Notes: generated by a model not told the origin, from the letters alone. A stretch of DNA of 64,000 nt from Streptomyces sp. V4I2 (GCF_030817655.1 NZ_JAUSZM010000003.1:10416001-10480000), one strand, 5' to 3'. Numbered from the stretch's first letter, positions 17,654 through 27,141 are shown. A program made the numbers and translations.

Positions 17654-18504
17654 GGGCCACCTCATGATCATCTGGCTTAGACACCACAATGATCACGAAG
17701 CCCGTGCCTGCTCTGCTATGCGCCCCAACCGGTCACAACCCGACCAGCCGCGCTACCCCGGAACTTGCAACCACCCTGTCGGTGGCCCCGGCGCGGCGGC
17801 CCCGCCCGGCGTTACAGCGTCCTGGAGTCCGGCCAGGTCACCACGGGTGTGCGGCGTGGTCGGGCCGCTGACATCGCCGTTGCTCCGTCGGATCCGAACC
17901 GCAGTGGCAACGTTGTTTTTCAAGGGCGCCTACGACCTCACCAAGAAGCAGTCCGAAGGTTTGATCTTCTGAAATCCGATCAGACTCGGCGACCGTTCAC
18001 GCGGGATAACCATATGCAGTCGTTACTGATGTTATTGATGTCACCTCCCATGCACGGACAGATTTTAGTCGCACATTAAATCAAAGATGGCCGAATTCAT
18101 TCGCCATCATTTTAGTTGGTTCAGATCAGGGATCCGGAGCGATCCCATCCAACTCTGGGCAGGGTGTTTACAGTCCACCAAGGTGCTGATATTAAAGATA
18201 ACAACACCACAGGAGCCCGTCGGCTGATCATTCTCCACTGTCAGCGGTCGACCAGTTTTCAAACCGCTCCTACATTTTTTCGCGGCCCAACTGGCCCCCA
18301 TCTAGCTGAAGCCTGTTTCCTTCACTTCGGCTACATCTGCTGAATCTTTTCTTCCGGAATTCGAGCGAGGTGGTGACGCCGATTTTCTCCCGGGCGACAC
18401 GGTGCTGCTGCCCTCGCCCATGAAAGAACCACACGGCTCGGCGGCCGACACTCCGCCCGCGAAGAGCGGGTGTTCTCGCCGGGATGCTCCAAGAGGGGAA
18501 TAGC
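17654..18504. other. 851-bp AT-richer gap
   Basis: No gene is supportable. From about 18000 the base composition falls well below that of the surrounding genes, with runs such as ATTTTAGTTGG. It should contain the promoter of the two unrecognised genes that follow. The composition suggests recent acquisition. Confidence 0.45.
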
Positions 18505-19047
18505 ATGAACATGCCGCAGAAGCGCTTGGATGTAGAGGAGCCCTTCGCTCTCATCGCGCCCGACGCCGACGTTGCCACGTACGCGAAGAATTTCGACTTC
18601 CTGGCCGTCGAACCAGACTCCAAGGTCACCGCATTTCACGGGTTCAGCACATTCAAGGGCCTCAAGATCGAATCCAAGGGCTTCGATGTCGAGGGCACCA
18701 TCACTGGTCGGGTGCGGAGCTACAGCTACACAGCGCTCTACGAGGTGTACAACCTGCCGTCCTCGAGCAGCTGGAGCCTCTGGGCACTCAAGTACAAGGC
18801 GGATCAGTCACAGAGTGTGCTGAAGCAGACCTTCTCTGGGACGGAAGAGACGGACCTCACCGTCAACATGAAGTTCCGAGCGAGGGCGAGCGACCTCGGG
18901 GGCGTGACGTTCCTGCGTGTCGGCTTCGAAACCATCAAGCTGCGGTTGGCCGGCGTGGAGAAGAACTTCACCGTCGTCAACCCTGCCTCCGGTGGCGGCC
19001 GCGACGAGGACGGCAACGACATCCCGGTCGACTTCGAGCCCATCTGA
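18505..19047 (+). CDS. Unrecognised protein (180 aa)
   Basis: ATG 18505 follows a good GAGGGGAATAGC. No family recognised. No signal peptide or membrane segment. The middle looks beta-rich (VEGTITGRVRSYSYTALYEV, then TDLTVNMKFRARASDLGGVT) and the C-terminus is a flexible acidic tail with SGGGRDEDGND. It is followed after 46 bp by a second unknown gene in the same direction. Codon use is less GC-biased than in the neighbours. Possibly an effector or structural protein; that is a guess. Confidence 0.7.
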   Translation: MNMPQKRLDVEEPFALIAPDADVATYAKNFDFLAVEPDSKVTAFHGFSTFKGLKIESKGFDVEGTITGRVRSYSYTALYEVYNLPSSSSWSLWALKYKADQSQSVLKQTFSGTEETDLTVNMKFRARASDLGGVTFLRVGFETIKLRLAGVEKNFTVVNPASGGGRDEDGNDIPVDFEPI

Positions 19048-19093
19048 TCCAGAACTAGCGCTCGACATCGCCACGGAGGTATCAGGTTCGGCT

Positions 19094-19618
19094 ATGGCAG
19101 AACGAACGGCGCCGAACCTGACACCGTGGCTTCGCGAGTGGGGAGATGCCATGGATAGACATCCCGGAGGGGAACACCGGTCGGCCATAAAGCCCATGCA
19201 GGGATTCCTGCCACTCCATAACGTCGTCGAGACCAGCGGCATGGACGTCGACATGGACGTACACCTCGAGAAGACAGTCGAATCCTATGACTGGCATTTC
19301 ATTTTCGCCCTCTATGACGCGCCGCTCGATACCTCACTCGCGGAGTGGGTCGACATTTACCGACGCCATTCCGATCCAATACTACTCGACCGAATGTTTC
19401 CATTCCTCGAAAAGCAGCCATTCAGGATTTCCTGCCGGGTGACTGTGCAAATCTCCAGTGGCGACCACGTGAATTTGCGCCTGGGGGTAAGAATGTTGCG
19501 GCTGGAACGGGGGGAGGAGCAAAAGGATGTCGCACTGCTCAACGCGGCGAACATAGTCGCTCTCACTCCGGACGGCGCACAATACCACCGGATAGTTGCG
19601 CATTGGTCCGAACGCTGA
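19094..19618 (+). CDS. Unrecognised protein, likely operon partner (174 aa)
   Basis: ATG 19094; a GGAGG lies 15 bp upstream, a little far. No family recognised. A His/Asp-rich N-terminal half (VDMDVHLEKTVESYDWHFIF) precedes a mixed alpha/beta C-terminal half ending VALTPDGAQYHRIVAHWSER. The region encoding residues 80-150 is AT-richer, like its neighbour. Spacing and direction make a two-gene operon with the preceding gene likely. An IS5 remnant begins 74 bp after its stop. Confidence 0.7.
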   Translation: MAERTAPNLTPWLREWGDAMDRHPGGEHRSAIKPMQGFLPLHNVVETSGMDVDMDVHLEKTVESYDWHFIFALYDAPLDTSLAEWVDIYRRHSDPILLDRMFPFLEKQPFRISCRVTVQISSGDHVNLRLGVRMLRLERGEEQKDVALLNAANIVALTPDGAQYHRIVAHWSER

Positions 19619-19816
19619 TGAGTGAAGCGCATCCTATGAACGTGGAGGCACACACCGCCGTCCACAGTGCCGTCGCTCATTTGCGAGGCTAAGCGTTGTC
19701 CCGTAAATGATCTTTGACGTGCTGAATGACCTGCCTGTTTCTCCGTCTGAGGTTCCCCCGAGATGCGGAGTGTGTTGACAGAGGGTCAGATGGGACTCAT
19801 GAGAGGAACATCGACC

Positions 19817-20125
19817 ATGGCTGCTCCCAGGAAGTACTCGCTGGAGTTGCGTGAGCGTGCGGTGCGGATGTACCGCGTCTCGGACCCGAAGCCGCAGATC
19901 AAGAAGCTCGCCGTCGATCTCGGCGTGCATCCGGAGGCCCTGCGCGGCTGGATCCGCCAGGCCGAGGCGGACGCCGGCGAGCGGGATGACCGGCTGACCA
20001 CCGACGAGCGAGCGGAGCTCGCCGCGCTGCGCAAGGAGAACGTCCAGCTCAAGCGGGCGAACGAGGTCCTGCGGACGGCCTCGGCGTTTTTCGCGGCGCA
20101 GCTCGACCCGACCCGGCCCAGGTGA
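19817..20125 (+). CDS. IS3 OrfA, HTH DNA-binding protein (102 aa)
   Basis: HTH_Tnp_1-type protein: PRKYSLELRERAVRMYR, then LGVHPEALRGWIRQAEAD, then a leucine-zipper-like stretch ALRKENVQLKRANEVL. The end contains GCG TTT TTC (20084-20092), a T-run shift site. A -1 shift there leaves orfB open, giving the OrfAB fusion transposase usual for IS3. It overlaps orfB by 4 bp. Confidence 0.9.
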   Translation: MAAPRKYSLELRERAVRMYRVSDPKPQIKKLAVDLGVHPEALRGWIRQAEADAGERDDRLTTDERAELAALRKENVQLKRANEVLRTASAFFAAQLDPTRPR

Positions 20126-21039
20126 CGGCGCTCGTTGACGAGCACCCGCACCTGGGGGTCGAGTGCGTACTCCGGGAACTTTCCATCGCCTCCTCGACGT
20201 ACTACCGCTGGCGTCGTGCCGAGCGCGAGCCGTGCGAACGCCGACGCCGGGACGTGGAACTCACCGAGCAGATCAAGGAGATCCACGCCGACTCGGGCGG
20301 GATCTACGGCTCGCCGCGCGTGCACGCCGTGCTCAAGCGCGAGGGCGTCCACGTGGGCCGCAAACGGGTCGAGCGGTTGATGCGCGAGGCCGAGATCGCG
20401 GGCATCAGCCCACGCCGGGGCGGCTTCACACGCCGCGACCCCGGGGCCGCACTCGCCCCGGACCTGGTCGAGCGGGACTTCACCGCACCCGCGCCGAACC
20501 GGCTGTGGGTCACCGACCTCACCATGATCACCACCGGTGAGGGGCCCTTGTGGCTCTCGGCGATCCGGGACGCGTTCTCCCGCCGGGTGGTCGCCTGGGA
20601 GACCTCCGCCCGCGCGGACGCCGACCTGGTCCTGACCACCCTCGAATACGCGCTCGCGAGCCGGGAAGTCGAACCGGGCAAGCTGATCCACCACGCGGAC
20701 CACGGCTGTCAATACACATCCGTGAAGCTCACAACGCGACTTCTGCGAGCCGGAGTTGAAGCATCCATGGGTTCGGTCGGGGACAGTTACGACAACGCCC
20801 TCGCGGAGAACCTGTGGATGATCATCAAGACGGAGTGCATTCGCGGCCGCGTCTTCGCCACCCGGGCCGAGGCGAATCTCGCGCTGTTCGAGTACATCGA
20901 CGGCTTCTATAACTCCCGGCGCATCCAGAAACGGCTCGGCTACCTCAGCCCGGTCGAGTTCGAGGAAAAGCACTACGCCGACCAGGCAACGGCCGAACGA
21001 ACGAACCTGAAACCCCGTCAACCCGCCCTGACCCGCTGA
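20122..21039 (+). CDS. IS3 OrfB, DDE integrase (305 aa)
   Basis: rve-type catalytic domain: NRLWVTDLTMI (first Asp), IHHADHGCQYTS (second Asp) and NALAENLWMIIKTE (Glu), after an HTH_21 region (DSGGIYGSPRVHAVLKREG). GTG 20122 overlaps the orfA stop. It is probably translated mainly as an OrfAB fusion by -1 frameshifting. No damage seen. Confidence 0.92.
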   Translation: MTALVDEHPHLGVECVLRELSIASSTYYRWRRAEREPCERRRRDVELTEQIKEIHADSGGIYGSPRVHAVLKREGVHVGRKRVERLMREAEIAGISPRRGGFTRRDPGAALAPDLVERDFTAPAPNRLWVTDLTMITTGEGPLWLSAIRDAFSRRVVAWETSARADADLVLTTLEYALASREVEPGKLIHHADHGCQYTSVKLTTRLLRAGVEASMGSVGDSYDNALAENLWMIIKTECIRGRVFATRAEANLALFEYIDGFYNSRRIQKRLGYLSPVEFEEKHYADQATAERTNLKPRQPALTR

Positions 21040-21223
21040 TCAGCACCTCTCACACGCCGGGGGAACCTCAGTCACCCGGCAAGGGTGAGGTTGTGCGGTC
21101 GGGCGATGCCGAGCATGGCGTGATGGACGCCGTCGCCCTTGAGGCGGCAGTCACGCAGGATCTTCCAGGTCTTCATGCGAGCGAAGGCGTGCTCGACACG
21201 GGCGCGGACTTTGCGGTGGGAGG

Positions 21224-21640
21224 GGCGCTGTCACGTTGGCTGAGCGGGTGGGATGATCTCCGGGTTGATACTGACTTCGGCTCGTTAGGGTGATCCGTCT
21301 CGAAGTCCCTGATGATGCGGCGCGGTTGGTTGGGCACTGTCACGTTGGCTGACCGGTGGGATGATCTTCGGGTTGATCAACCTGGGAAGGGTCGTCCGTG
21401 GGGAGCGCGTCGCTGTCGTACAAGGGCCACCGGTACCCGGTCGAGGTCATCTCCCACTGTGTGTGGCTGTACCACCGCTTCCCGCTGTCGTTCCGCGAGG
21501 TCGAGGAGCTCGTGCTCGAGCGAGGGATCGTCGTCTCGTACGAGACGATCCGCCGCTGGTGCGGCAAGTTCGGGCAGACCTACGCCAACGCGCTGCGCCG
21601 TCGGCAACCCCAGTTGGGGGACAAGTGGCTCTACCTTCTT
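21224..21640 (+). pseudogene. IS6-family remnant with a doubled left end
   Basis: Two copies of one IS6 end (CTGTCACGTTGGCTGA) stand 109 bp apart at about 21224 and 21333. After the second, GTG 21398 begins an IS6 transposase (YKGHRYPVEVISHCVWLYHR, FREVEELVLERGIVVSYETI, RRWCGKFG) that breaks off at GDKW, before the catalytic core. The duplicated end suggests a second insertion or an adjacent deletion event. Confidence 0.75.
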
Positions 21641-21955
21641 GAACAGGTTGGTCCTCCCGTTCGTAGGGTGGGGACACCCAGGGGAGTTGGGTGTGGCTGA
21701 CAAGTGGCTGCCGTTCGTGGCTTCAGGTGCTTGGCCGCCCGGCTCCCCACGACGACTCGGCCGCCGATTGGGAAGTGCGAACAAGTCGCTGTGTAGAGCA
21801 ATGCCGGCGAGGTCGTCCGTGGTACGCAAGGCAAGTACGACGACTGGAGCACAATGAGCCGGATATGGGCGGGGACCGACTGCGGCAAGACCCACCACCA
21901 TTGCCTGGTCCTGGACAGCGAGGGCGACACGCTGCTGCACAAGCTGCGCCGCGGA
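21641..21955 (+). pseudogene. IS110-family 5' end and N-terminal remnant
   Basis: ATG 21854 gives SRIWAGTDCGKTHHHCLVLD, the RuvC-like start of IS110 transposases, and stops resembling one after about 30 residues. The ~200 noncoding bases before it are the place where IS110 elements encode bridge RNA. It truncates the IS6 remnant on the left and runs in frame into the upstream region of the reductase gene. Confidence 0.6.
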
Positions 21956-22015
21956 AGTTCCGCCGATGAGTTTCCGGCGGTTGTGCCGTCTACCCGTCGA
22001 CGAAGGGAGCGCACC

Positions 22016-22621
22016 ATGCGCAAGATCATTGTTTGCACGTTCCTGACACTGGACGGCGTCATGCAGGCGCCGGGCGGTCCGGACGAGGACGCTGAGAGCG
22101 GCTTCGAGCACGGCGGCTGGCAGAAACCGGTGTCCGACGACGAGGTCGGCGCGGCCATCGCCGGTTGGTACGAGCACTCCGACGCGATGCTGCTCGGCCG
22201 CAAGACGTACGAGATCTTCGCGTCGTACTGGCCGACCGCCGATCCCGACAACCCGTTCACTGAACGGATGAACAGCATGCACAAGTACGTGGCGTCTTCG
22301 ACCCTGACGTCCGTCGAGTGGCAGAACTCCACGCTGCTGGAGGGCGACATCGCCGATGCCGTACGCCAGCTGAAGGCGTCCGACGGCGGCAACATCAACG
22401 TCGTCGGCAGCGGCGACCTCGCCCAGATCCTCATGCGGCACGGCCTCGTCGACGAGTACCGGCTGACCATCCACCCGGTGATCATCGGGACCGGCAAGCG
22501 GCTGTTCGCCGACGGAGCGATCCCCACTGCACTGGAGCCGGTCAGCGTCTCGACGACGAAGGGCGGCACCATCGTCGGCGTCTACCGGCCGAACGGCAAG
22601 CCCAGCTACGACAGCTACTAG
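22016..22621 (+). CDS. Dihydrofolate reductase-fold / RibD C-terminal protein (201 aa)
   Basis: NAD(P)H-dependent reductase fold: FLTLDGVMQAPGGPDED at the N-terminus, LLGRKTYEIFASYW, and GSGDLAQILMRHGLVDEYRL with PVIIGTGKRLF at the end. Start ATG 22016 has GAAGGGAG; the longer upstream frame is an IS110 remnant. The TAG stop contains the TA used by the IS630 element that follows. Substrate unknown. Confidence 0.88.
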   Translation: MRKIIVCTFLTLDGVMQAPGGPDEDAESGFEHGGWQKPVSDDEVGAAIAGWYEHSDAMLLGRKTYEIFASYWPTADPDNPFTERMNSMHKYVASSTLTSVEWQNSTLLEGDIADAVRQLKASDGGNINVVGSGDLAQILMRHGLVDEYRLTIHPVIIGTGKRLFADGAIPTALEPVSVSTTKGGTIVGVYRPNGKPSYDSY

Positions 22622-22719
22622 TGCTGAATTCCGCTTTCAGTGGGTATAGCTGCTGGTAGCGGGGTGGTAGCGGGGTGGTAGCGGGGTGGTTGCGGGTACT
22701 CGGGGGCGGGTGCTGGACG

Positions 22720-23846
22720 ATGGTGTTACGGGTACGGCCGGGCCGTGACGAGGGCGAGCAAGCGGTGGTCCACCGTCTGGCGGCTGCCAGGAAGGCGCCG
22801 AAGGTTCTGGTGGAGCGGTGCCGGATGGTGGAGCTGAGCTGGGACGGCTGGCTGGTCCCGCAGATCGCCGACGAGCTGAGGTGCAGTCAGAAGACGGTGC
22901 GCCGCTGGCTGCACCGGTTCAACCGCTTGGGGCTTGAGGGCCTGGAAGATCTGGGCGGGCAGGGCCGCAAGCGAAGGATCACCGAGGCCGAACGCTCCCG
23001 GATCATCGCGATGGTCAAGCAGACCCCGCCCGGTCGGCTTGAGGTGCAGCCGTCGAACGAGATGTGGGCCGCGGACGAGTCGGGACCCTCGGAATGGACC
23101 TTGGACGCACTGGCTGCCGCGGCCCGGGACCTGGGAATCGAGGTAAGCCGCTCCCAGGTGCGCCGCATCCTGCTGGCCGAGGGCGTGCGCTGGCGGCGCA
23201 CACGCTCGTGGACGCGCCCGAGAGATGCAGACTTCGAGGGAAAAGGACGCGGATCGTCGAGCTCTACACCAGCCCGCCCGCCGGTGCGACGGTCGTCTGC
23301 GCCGACGAGCTCGGCCCGGTGATCCCACGCGCCTTCCCGCCGGCACCGGGCTGGTCACCGGACGGACACCGCATCAAGAACGAGATCGACTACTCCCGCG
23401 GACCGGAGAAAACCTGGGTCTACGGCGCCTTACGCGTCCGCGACGGCCAGGAGCTCACGATGACCGCCACCTCCCGCAACAGCGCCTTCTACCAGCAGTT
23501 CCTTCAGCTGGTCGAGGACGCCAACCCCGTCGGGGACATCTATGTGATCACCGACAATCTGTCCTCGCACAACAGCGTGTCCACCCGAACCTGGCTCGAG
23601 GACCACCCCCGCATCAGGCACGTGTTCATCCCGGTCGGCGCCTGCTGGCTGAACCTCCAAGAGGGCTGGTGGCGCATCTTCCGCAAGACCGCCCTGGCCG
23701 GACGCTCCTTCGGCGACCGCGACCACATCACCCACGCCACCGAAGTGGCCACAGCCCAGCTCAACGCCCGCGCCCGACCCTGGATCTGGGGCAGACCCGC
23801 ACCGCCCACACGGCGCTTACGCCGCCGATATGTGTACGTCCTTTGA
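22720..23846 (+). CDS. IS630 transposase, two frames joined at a slippery heptamer
   Basis: ATG 22720 opens the HTH half (LVPQIADELRCSQKTVRRWL). At 23238-23244 the frame-0 codons GAG GGA AAA contain the -1 slippery heptamer G GGA AAA. Shifting there leads into the catalytic half GKRTRIVELYTSPPAGATVV with DDE residues in CADELGP, VITDNLSSHNS and LNLQEGWWRIF. The arrangement fits programmed frameshifting rather than damage, but a real one-base indel cannot be excluded. Confidence 0.75.
23238..23244 (+). promoter_or_regulatory. Candidate -1 ribosomal frameshift site GGGAAAA
   Basis: X XXY YYZ pattern aligned with the zero frame of the upstream transposase half. A -1 slip enters the frame of the downstream catalytic half. 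No downstream stem was established by eye. Confidence 0.55.
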
Positions 23847-24147
23847 GGAACGAAGCACTAGGCCGGTGGCTGCGCAACGTCCGCCGCCGCCATAACTGAC
23901 CTCGGCGGACTATGCCCTGCGCCGGAAGTTCCTAGGTAGTTCGTACTGGGCCACAGGCGGTCAACACGCCTGGTCGCCGACCGGAACCCAAACGCCGGGA
24001 CGGGACGGATCTACCAACGGATTACTGGCGCAGGACACCAGCAGCACACGAGCCGGGCGCTGCCTGACCGACCGCTGAGAACTCCGGGCCGCCAACCGAC
24101 CGGGGGTTGTCTCATCCCTGCCGCACCACGGTTCGTGCGCGTAACCT

Positions 24148-24408
24148 GTGGCCATGCCGAAGGAGACGCCGCAAGCGAAGCGGGCCCGGAAGGCTGCGGC
24201 CCGCGAGCGTGCAGCCCGCATCATGGCGAGCTTGGTGCAGCCGCCCCGGCCGCAGCCGAGGCGCTCGCCGTCGGTCAAGGTGGTGCAGGCGCAGCCTGAG
24301 AAGCCTGCGCGGGCGTTGATCCCGCCGAGGGACACACCGCTGCCCGAACGCGACCGCGAGCAGTACGCCGACAATGCCTTCGCGGCATGGGTCAAGCCAG
24401 GCGCGTAG
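24148..24408 (+). CDS. Small basic hypothetical protein (86 aa)
   Basis: GTG 24148 (or ATG 24154). The N-terminus is Lys/Arg/Ala-rich (ETPQAKRARKAAARERAARI), the middle Pro-rich, the end acidic. No family recognised. It is followed about 100 bp later by another small gene on the same strand. The start region lacks a strong Shine-Dalgarno. Possibly a short accessory protein. Confidence 0.5.
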   Translation: MAMPKETPQAKRARKAAARERAARIMASLVQPPRPQPRRSPSVKVVQAQPEKPARALIPPRDTPLPERDREQYADNAFAAWVKPGA

Positions 24409-24510
24409 GTCATCCCTGACGCGCGCGAGGTGACGCGCGCGAGGGACTCATCCCAGCTGGCGACGACACCCGATACCGTCGCCGCAGGACCGAACACAAG
24501 GGGGGAACGG

Positions 24511-24786
24511 ATGCGTGGCAAGTTGGTGTGGGCCGTGGGATTGGCCGCAGTAGGCGCCGTCGGGAAGCTGGCCGTAAACGCACGGCCACGAGTCGCCGCA
24601 GTCGAGGCCGAGGCCGAGGAGGAGGCTGCCCAGTACCCGGCGCAGAAGACGATCTACCGGGTGACGTGGAGGCAAGAAGGTGTGGAGCACGTCAAGGACT
24701 TCGTCGACGTCGACAACGGTTACGAGTTCTACCAATGGATGCTGCGGCGCGCCTCCAAGGTGACGTGGGAGCACAGCGCCGTGTAA
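24511..24786 (+). CDS. Small hypothetical with N-terminal hydrophobic segment (91 aa)
   Basis: ATG 24511 follows AAGGGGGGAACGG. One N-terminal hydrophobic stretch (LVWAVGLAAVGAVGKLAV) may anchor it, followed by an acidic linker. A compact C-terminal domain reads TIYRVTWRQEGVEHVKDFVD and WMLRRASKVTW. I do not recognise the family. Confidence 0.6.
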   Translation: MRGKLVWAVGLAAVGAVGKLAVNARPRVAAVEAEAEEEAAQYPAQKTIYRVTWRQEGVEHVKDFVDVDNGYEFYQWMLRRASKVTWEHSAV

Positions 24787-24910
24787 TTCCAGCCGTTGCT
24801 CGCCGTATCCTCGCCAAGTCTTCGGCTGAGGACTGACCCGCTCCGACGCGTCCAGCAGCGTCATGCACACGCCTGGCCCTCACCGCGCGGAGCCGGGCGC
24901 GCCATGCTAG

Positions 24911-25028
24911 GGCGCGTATCGAGTCGTGATCATCGGGTGGTCCTGGTGAGGTTTTTGATCCAGATCATCGAGGCGTGCAGGTGGAGACTGGCGAGGTAGC
25001 TGTCGGGAGTCTTGTCGTATCGGGTGTC
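24911..25028. repeat. Truncated IS5-family end, direct copy of 29460
   Basis: After CTAG, GGCGCGTATCGAGTCGTGATC and about 100 further bases match the left end of the element at 29460-29575, in the same orientation, including the last codons of its transposase. The kinase/regulator/exporter block therefore lies between two direct copies of one IS end. Confidence 0.85.
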
Positions 25029-25156
25029 TCACCGTCCCAGTTCCGGCCTCCTGGTACGTCACGCTCTGGGGCGGGTGAGGCACGTGGAGCCGACGTGAGC
25101 CGACCGGTGCACTGATGTCCGGGCGGGGACTCATCGGACATGGCCCGGCACGCGGC

Positions 25157-25819
25157 TCAGGTTCCGGGGAGGATACGGCGCGTTTCGTAGGCCCACATCG
25201 CGATCTCGACCCGGTTGCGGGCGCCGAGTTTGGCCATCAGGCTGGCCAGATGCGTCTTCACCGTGCTGAGGCTGATGTGCAGTGCATCGGCGATCTCGGT
25301 GTTGGTCAGCCCGCGAGCGACGGCTAGGAGCACCTGCTCCTCGCGGGCGGTGACGGGGGAGACCGGCTGGGCCACGGGCCGGCCGGCGGGCAGGTCCGCG
25401 AATGCCTGGAGCAGACGGACGGTGACGCTGGGCGCAATGAGCGCCTCACCGCCGGACGCCGACCGTACGGCCTGGGCCAGAAGGTCTGGTCCCGTGTCCT
25501 TGAGGAGGAATCCGCGGGCGCCGGCACGCAGCGCGCCGTAGACGTACTCGTCGAGGTCGAAAGTGGTGATGACGACCACGGCCAGCGGGTCGGCGACGCC
25601 CGGGCCGGCGATCAACCGGGTGGCCTCGAGCCCGTCGAGTACGGGCATGCGGATGTCGAACAGGCAGACGTCGGGGCGCAGTTCGCGGGCCAGACGTACC
25701 GCTTCCTGTCCGTCGGCGGCCTCGCCGACCACCTCGATGCCGGGCTGGGCGTTCAGCATGATCCGCAGCCCGGTGCGGATGATGGTCTGGTCGTCAGCGA
25801 CGAGGACGCGGATGGGCAC
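25157..25819 (-). CDS. NarL/LuxR-type response regulator (220 aa)
   Basis: Receiver domain with the acidic pair in VADDQT, phospho-acceptor Asp55 in CLFDIRMP and Lys in FLLKDTG. A LuxR HTH follows (SPVTAREEQVLLAVARGLTN, then LHISLSTVKTHLASLMAKLG). GTG 25819 with GGAGGACC upstream is preferred; it lies inside the kinase gene's 3' end (26-bp overlap), so translation is coupled. It probably regulates the divergent MmpL-type exporter. Confidence 0.93.
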   Translation of the reverse strand: MPIRVLVADDQTIIRTGLRIMLNAQPGIEVVGEAADGQEAVRLARELRPDVCLFDIRMPVLDGLEATRLIAGPGVADPLAVVVITTFDLDEYVYGALRAGARGFLLKDTGPDLLAQAVRSASGGEALIAPSVTVRLLQAFADLPAGRPVAQPVSPVTAREEQVLLAVARGLTNTEIADALHISLSTVKTHLASLMAKLGARNRVEIAMWAYETRRILPGT

Positions 25820-26966
25820 CGCTCTCGGTCCTCCCTCTCGGCAGCTCGGCTTCGACATGCCAGCCCTGGTCGGCGCCGGGGCCGGCTTGTAGTTTGCCGC
25901 CGAGCAGGGCAGCGCGCTCGCGCAGTCCGGCAAGTCCGTATCCGTCGCGACCCCGGCCGGTGCGCCGGCCGTTGTCGCGCACGCTCACCCGTACCGTGTG
26001 CCGTTCCGCGGCGACCCGAACGACGAGCTCGGTCGCGTCGACCGCATGGCGCAGCGCGTTGGTCACCGACTCCTGCACGATCCGGTAGACGGCCGCGTCC
26101 ACGGCCGGGGGCAGCGCGTCCAGTTCGCCGTCGAGCCCCAGGTCGGCCCTGAGGCGACCACCCGGGGTGCGCACCAGGCGCTCCAGATCCGCGACTCCGG
26201 CAGGGGGCGCCAGCTCGGCGCCGACCCCGCGGTCGCGCAGCGCGGCGACCATGGCGCGCATTTCCTCCAGCGTGCGCGCCCCTTCCTCCTCGACCCCCTC
26301 CAGCGCCTCGACGGCGGCGGACGGGTCGGTGCCCGCGAGGACCCGGCCCGCCTGGGCGATGATCACCATGGCCGACACGTGGTGGGCCACCGTGTCGTGC
26401 AGTTCCCGGGCGAGCTGCTCGCGCTCGCGGGAGCGCACCTGCTCCAACTGCCGCTCGCGAGCGGTGACCCGGAACCGCACGGCAGCCCCGACCACGCCGG
26501 GCAGCAGCAGGAAGACGAAGCCCACGACATTTTCGACGACCGGGGTCTCGTCCGTGACGGAACACAGCGCGCTGGCCGCGAGGATCACCGTGCCGCCCAG
26601 CACGATCTCGCGTCCCGATCCCCACCGGGGCAGCGCGTACACCAGCACGAGCACGACCGCGCCGGTGTCAAGGCCGACGGGCTCGCGCGGTGCGGCGACG
26701 AGCGAGGCCACCTGAAGCAGGATCACCGAGCCGAACGCCAGCGTCACCATCGCCAGCGGGCGGGTCCGGCGCCACAGGGGCAGCAGGCACAGCCATACGG
26801 CGAACACCACCGCCACCGGCCGCCACACGACGTTCTCGCGCAGGGTGGCCTCCAGCACCACACCGCCCAGGCCCGCGGCGAGCAGCGCCCAGTCCCGCCA
26901 CACCCGGGCGGGCGCGTCGGGCGGCCGGGGTTCGGTCCACAGGGTTCGCAGGTCGTCTCGCAGCAC
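25794..26966 (-). CDS. Membrane sensor histidine kinase, HisKA_3 type (390 aa)
   Basis: About four to six hydrophobic segments in residues 25-165, then the dimerisation box with phospho-accepting His190 in ARELHDTVAHHVSAM. The HATPase domain carries QESVTNALRHAVDA and DNGRRTGRGRDGYGLAGLRE. The stimulus is unknown. It is the partner of the overlapping response regulator. The start ATG 26966 lies 175 bp from the divergent exporter. Confidence 0.93.
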   Translation of the reverse strand: MLRDDLRTLWTEPRPPDAPARVWRDWALLAAGLGGVVLEATLRENVVWRPVAVVFAVWLCLLPLWRRTRPLAMVTLAFGSVILLQVASLVAAPREPVGLDTGAVVLVLVYALPRWGSGREIVLGGTVILAASALCSVTDETPVVENVVGFVFLLLPGVVGAAVRFRVTARERQLEQVRSREREQLARELHDTVAHHVSAMVIIAQAGRVLAGTDPSAAVEALEGVEEEGARTLEEMRAMVAALRDRGVGAELAPPAGVADLERLVRTPGGRLRADLGLDGELDALPPAVDAAVYRIVQESVTNALRHAVDATELVVRVAAERHTVRVSVRDNGRRTGRGRDGYGLAGLRERAALLGGKLQAGPGADQGWHVEAELPRGRTESGAHPRPRR

Positions 26967-27141
26967 GGTTCTCAGCCTAGGGACCGCGCCGTGCCGCGCA
27001 TCGGCCGAAAGGACGGGGCGTCACTCCGCCCTGGGGCCGACGGATCCGCGGCCCGCGAGCCGATGCCGCAGAGCGCCGTGGCGACGAACCTCGGCATCGG
27101 CGGCCGTACAAGGACGGCCGACGAGGTGGTTGGAGGAACCG

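Larger units (their letters stand above)
19748..21070. mobile_element. Complete IS3-family element (1323 bp)
   Basis: Inverted ends TGAGGTTCCCCCG at both borders and a 3-bp target duplication GTC (19745-19747 and 21071-21073). Both orfA and orfB are intact, so it is probably still active. It was inserted into an IS5-type element. Confidence 0.9.
19692..21223. mobile_element. IS5-family remnant split by IS3
   Basis: The left 56 bp (GTTGTCCCGTAAATGATC, preceded by TA) match the left end of the complete element at 48527. The sequence resumes at 21074 with the C-terminal coding part (minus: VRARVEHAFARMKTWKILRD ... AMLGIARPHNL) and ends at 21223 against an IS6 end. Only the transposase tail survives. 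Confidence 0.75.
22621..23858. mobile_element. IS630-family element (1238 bp)
   Basis: Flanked by TA duplications (22619-22620 and 23859-23860), with short inverted ends GTGCTGAATTCC / GTGCTTCGTTCC. The leader carries about three and a half copies of an 11-bp repeat, GGTAGCGGGGT, at 22655-22692. It entered exactly at the reductase stop codon and regenerated TAG on both sides. Confidence 0.85.

Noticed and set aside
22655..22692. 11-bp tandem repeat as an iteron origin
   Set aside because: It lies inside the IS630 leader, has only about three and a half units and no replication gene nearby.
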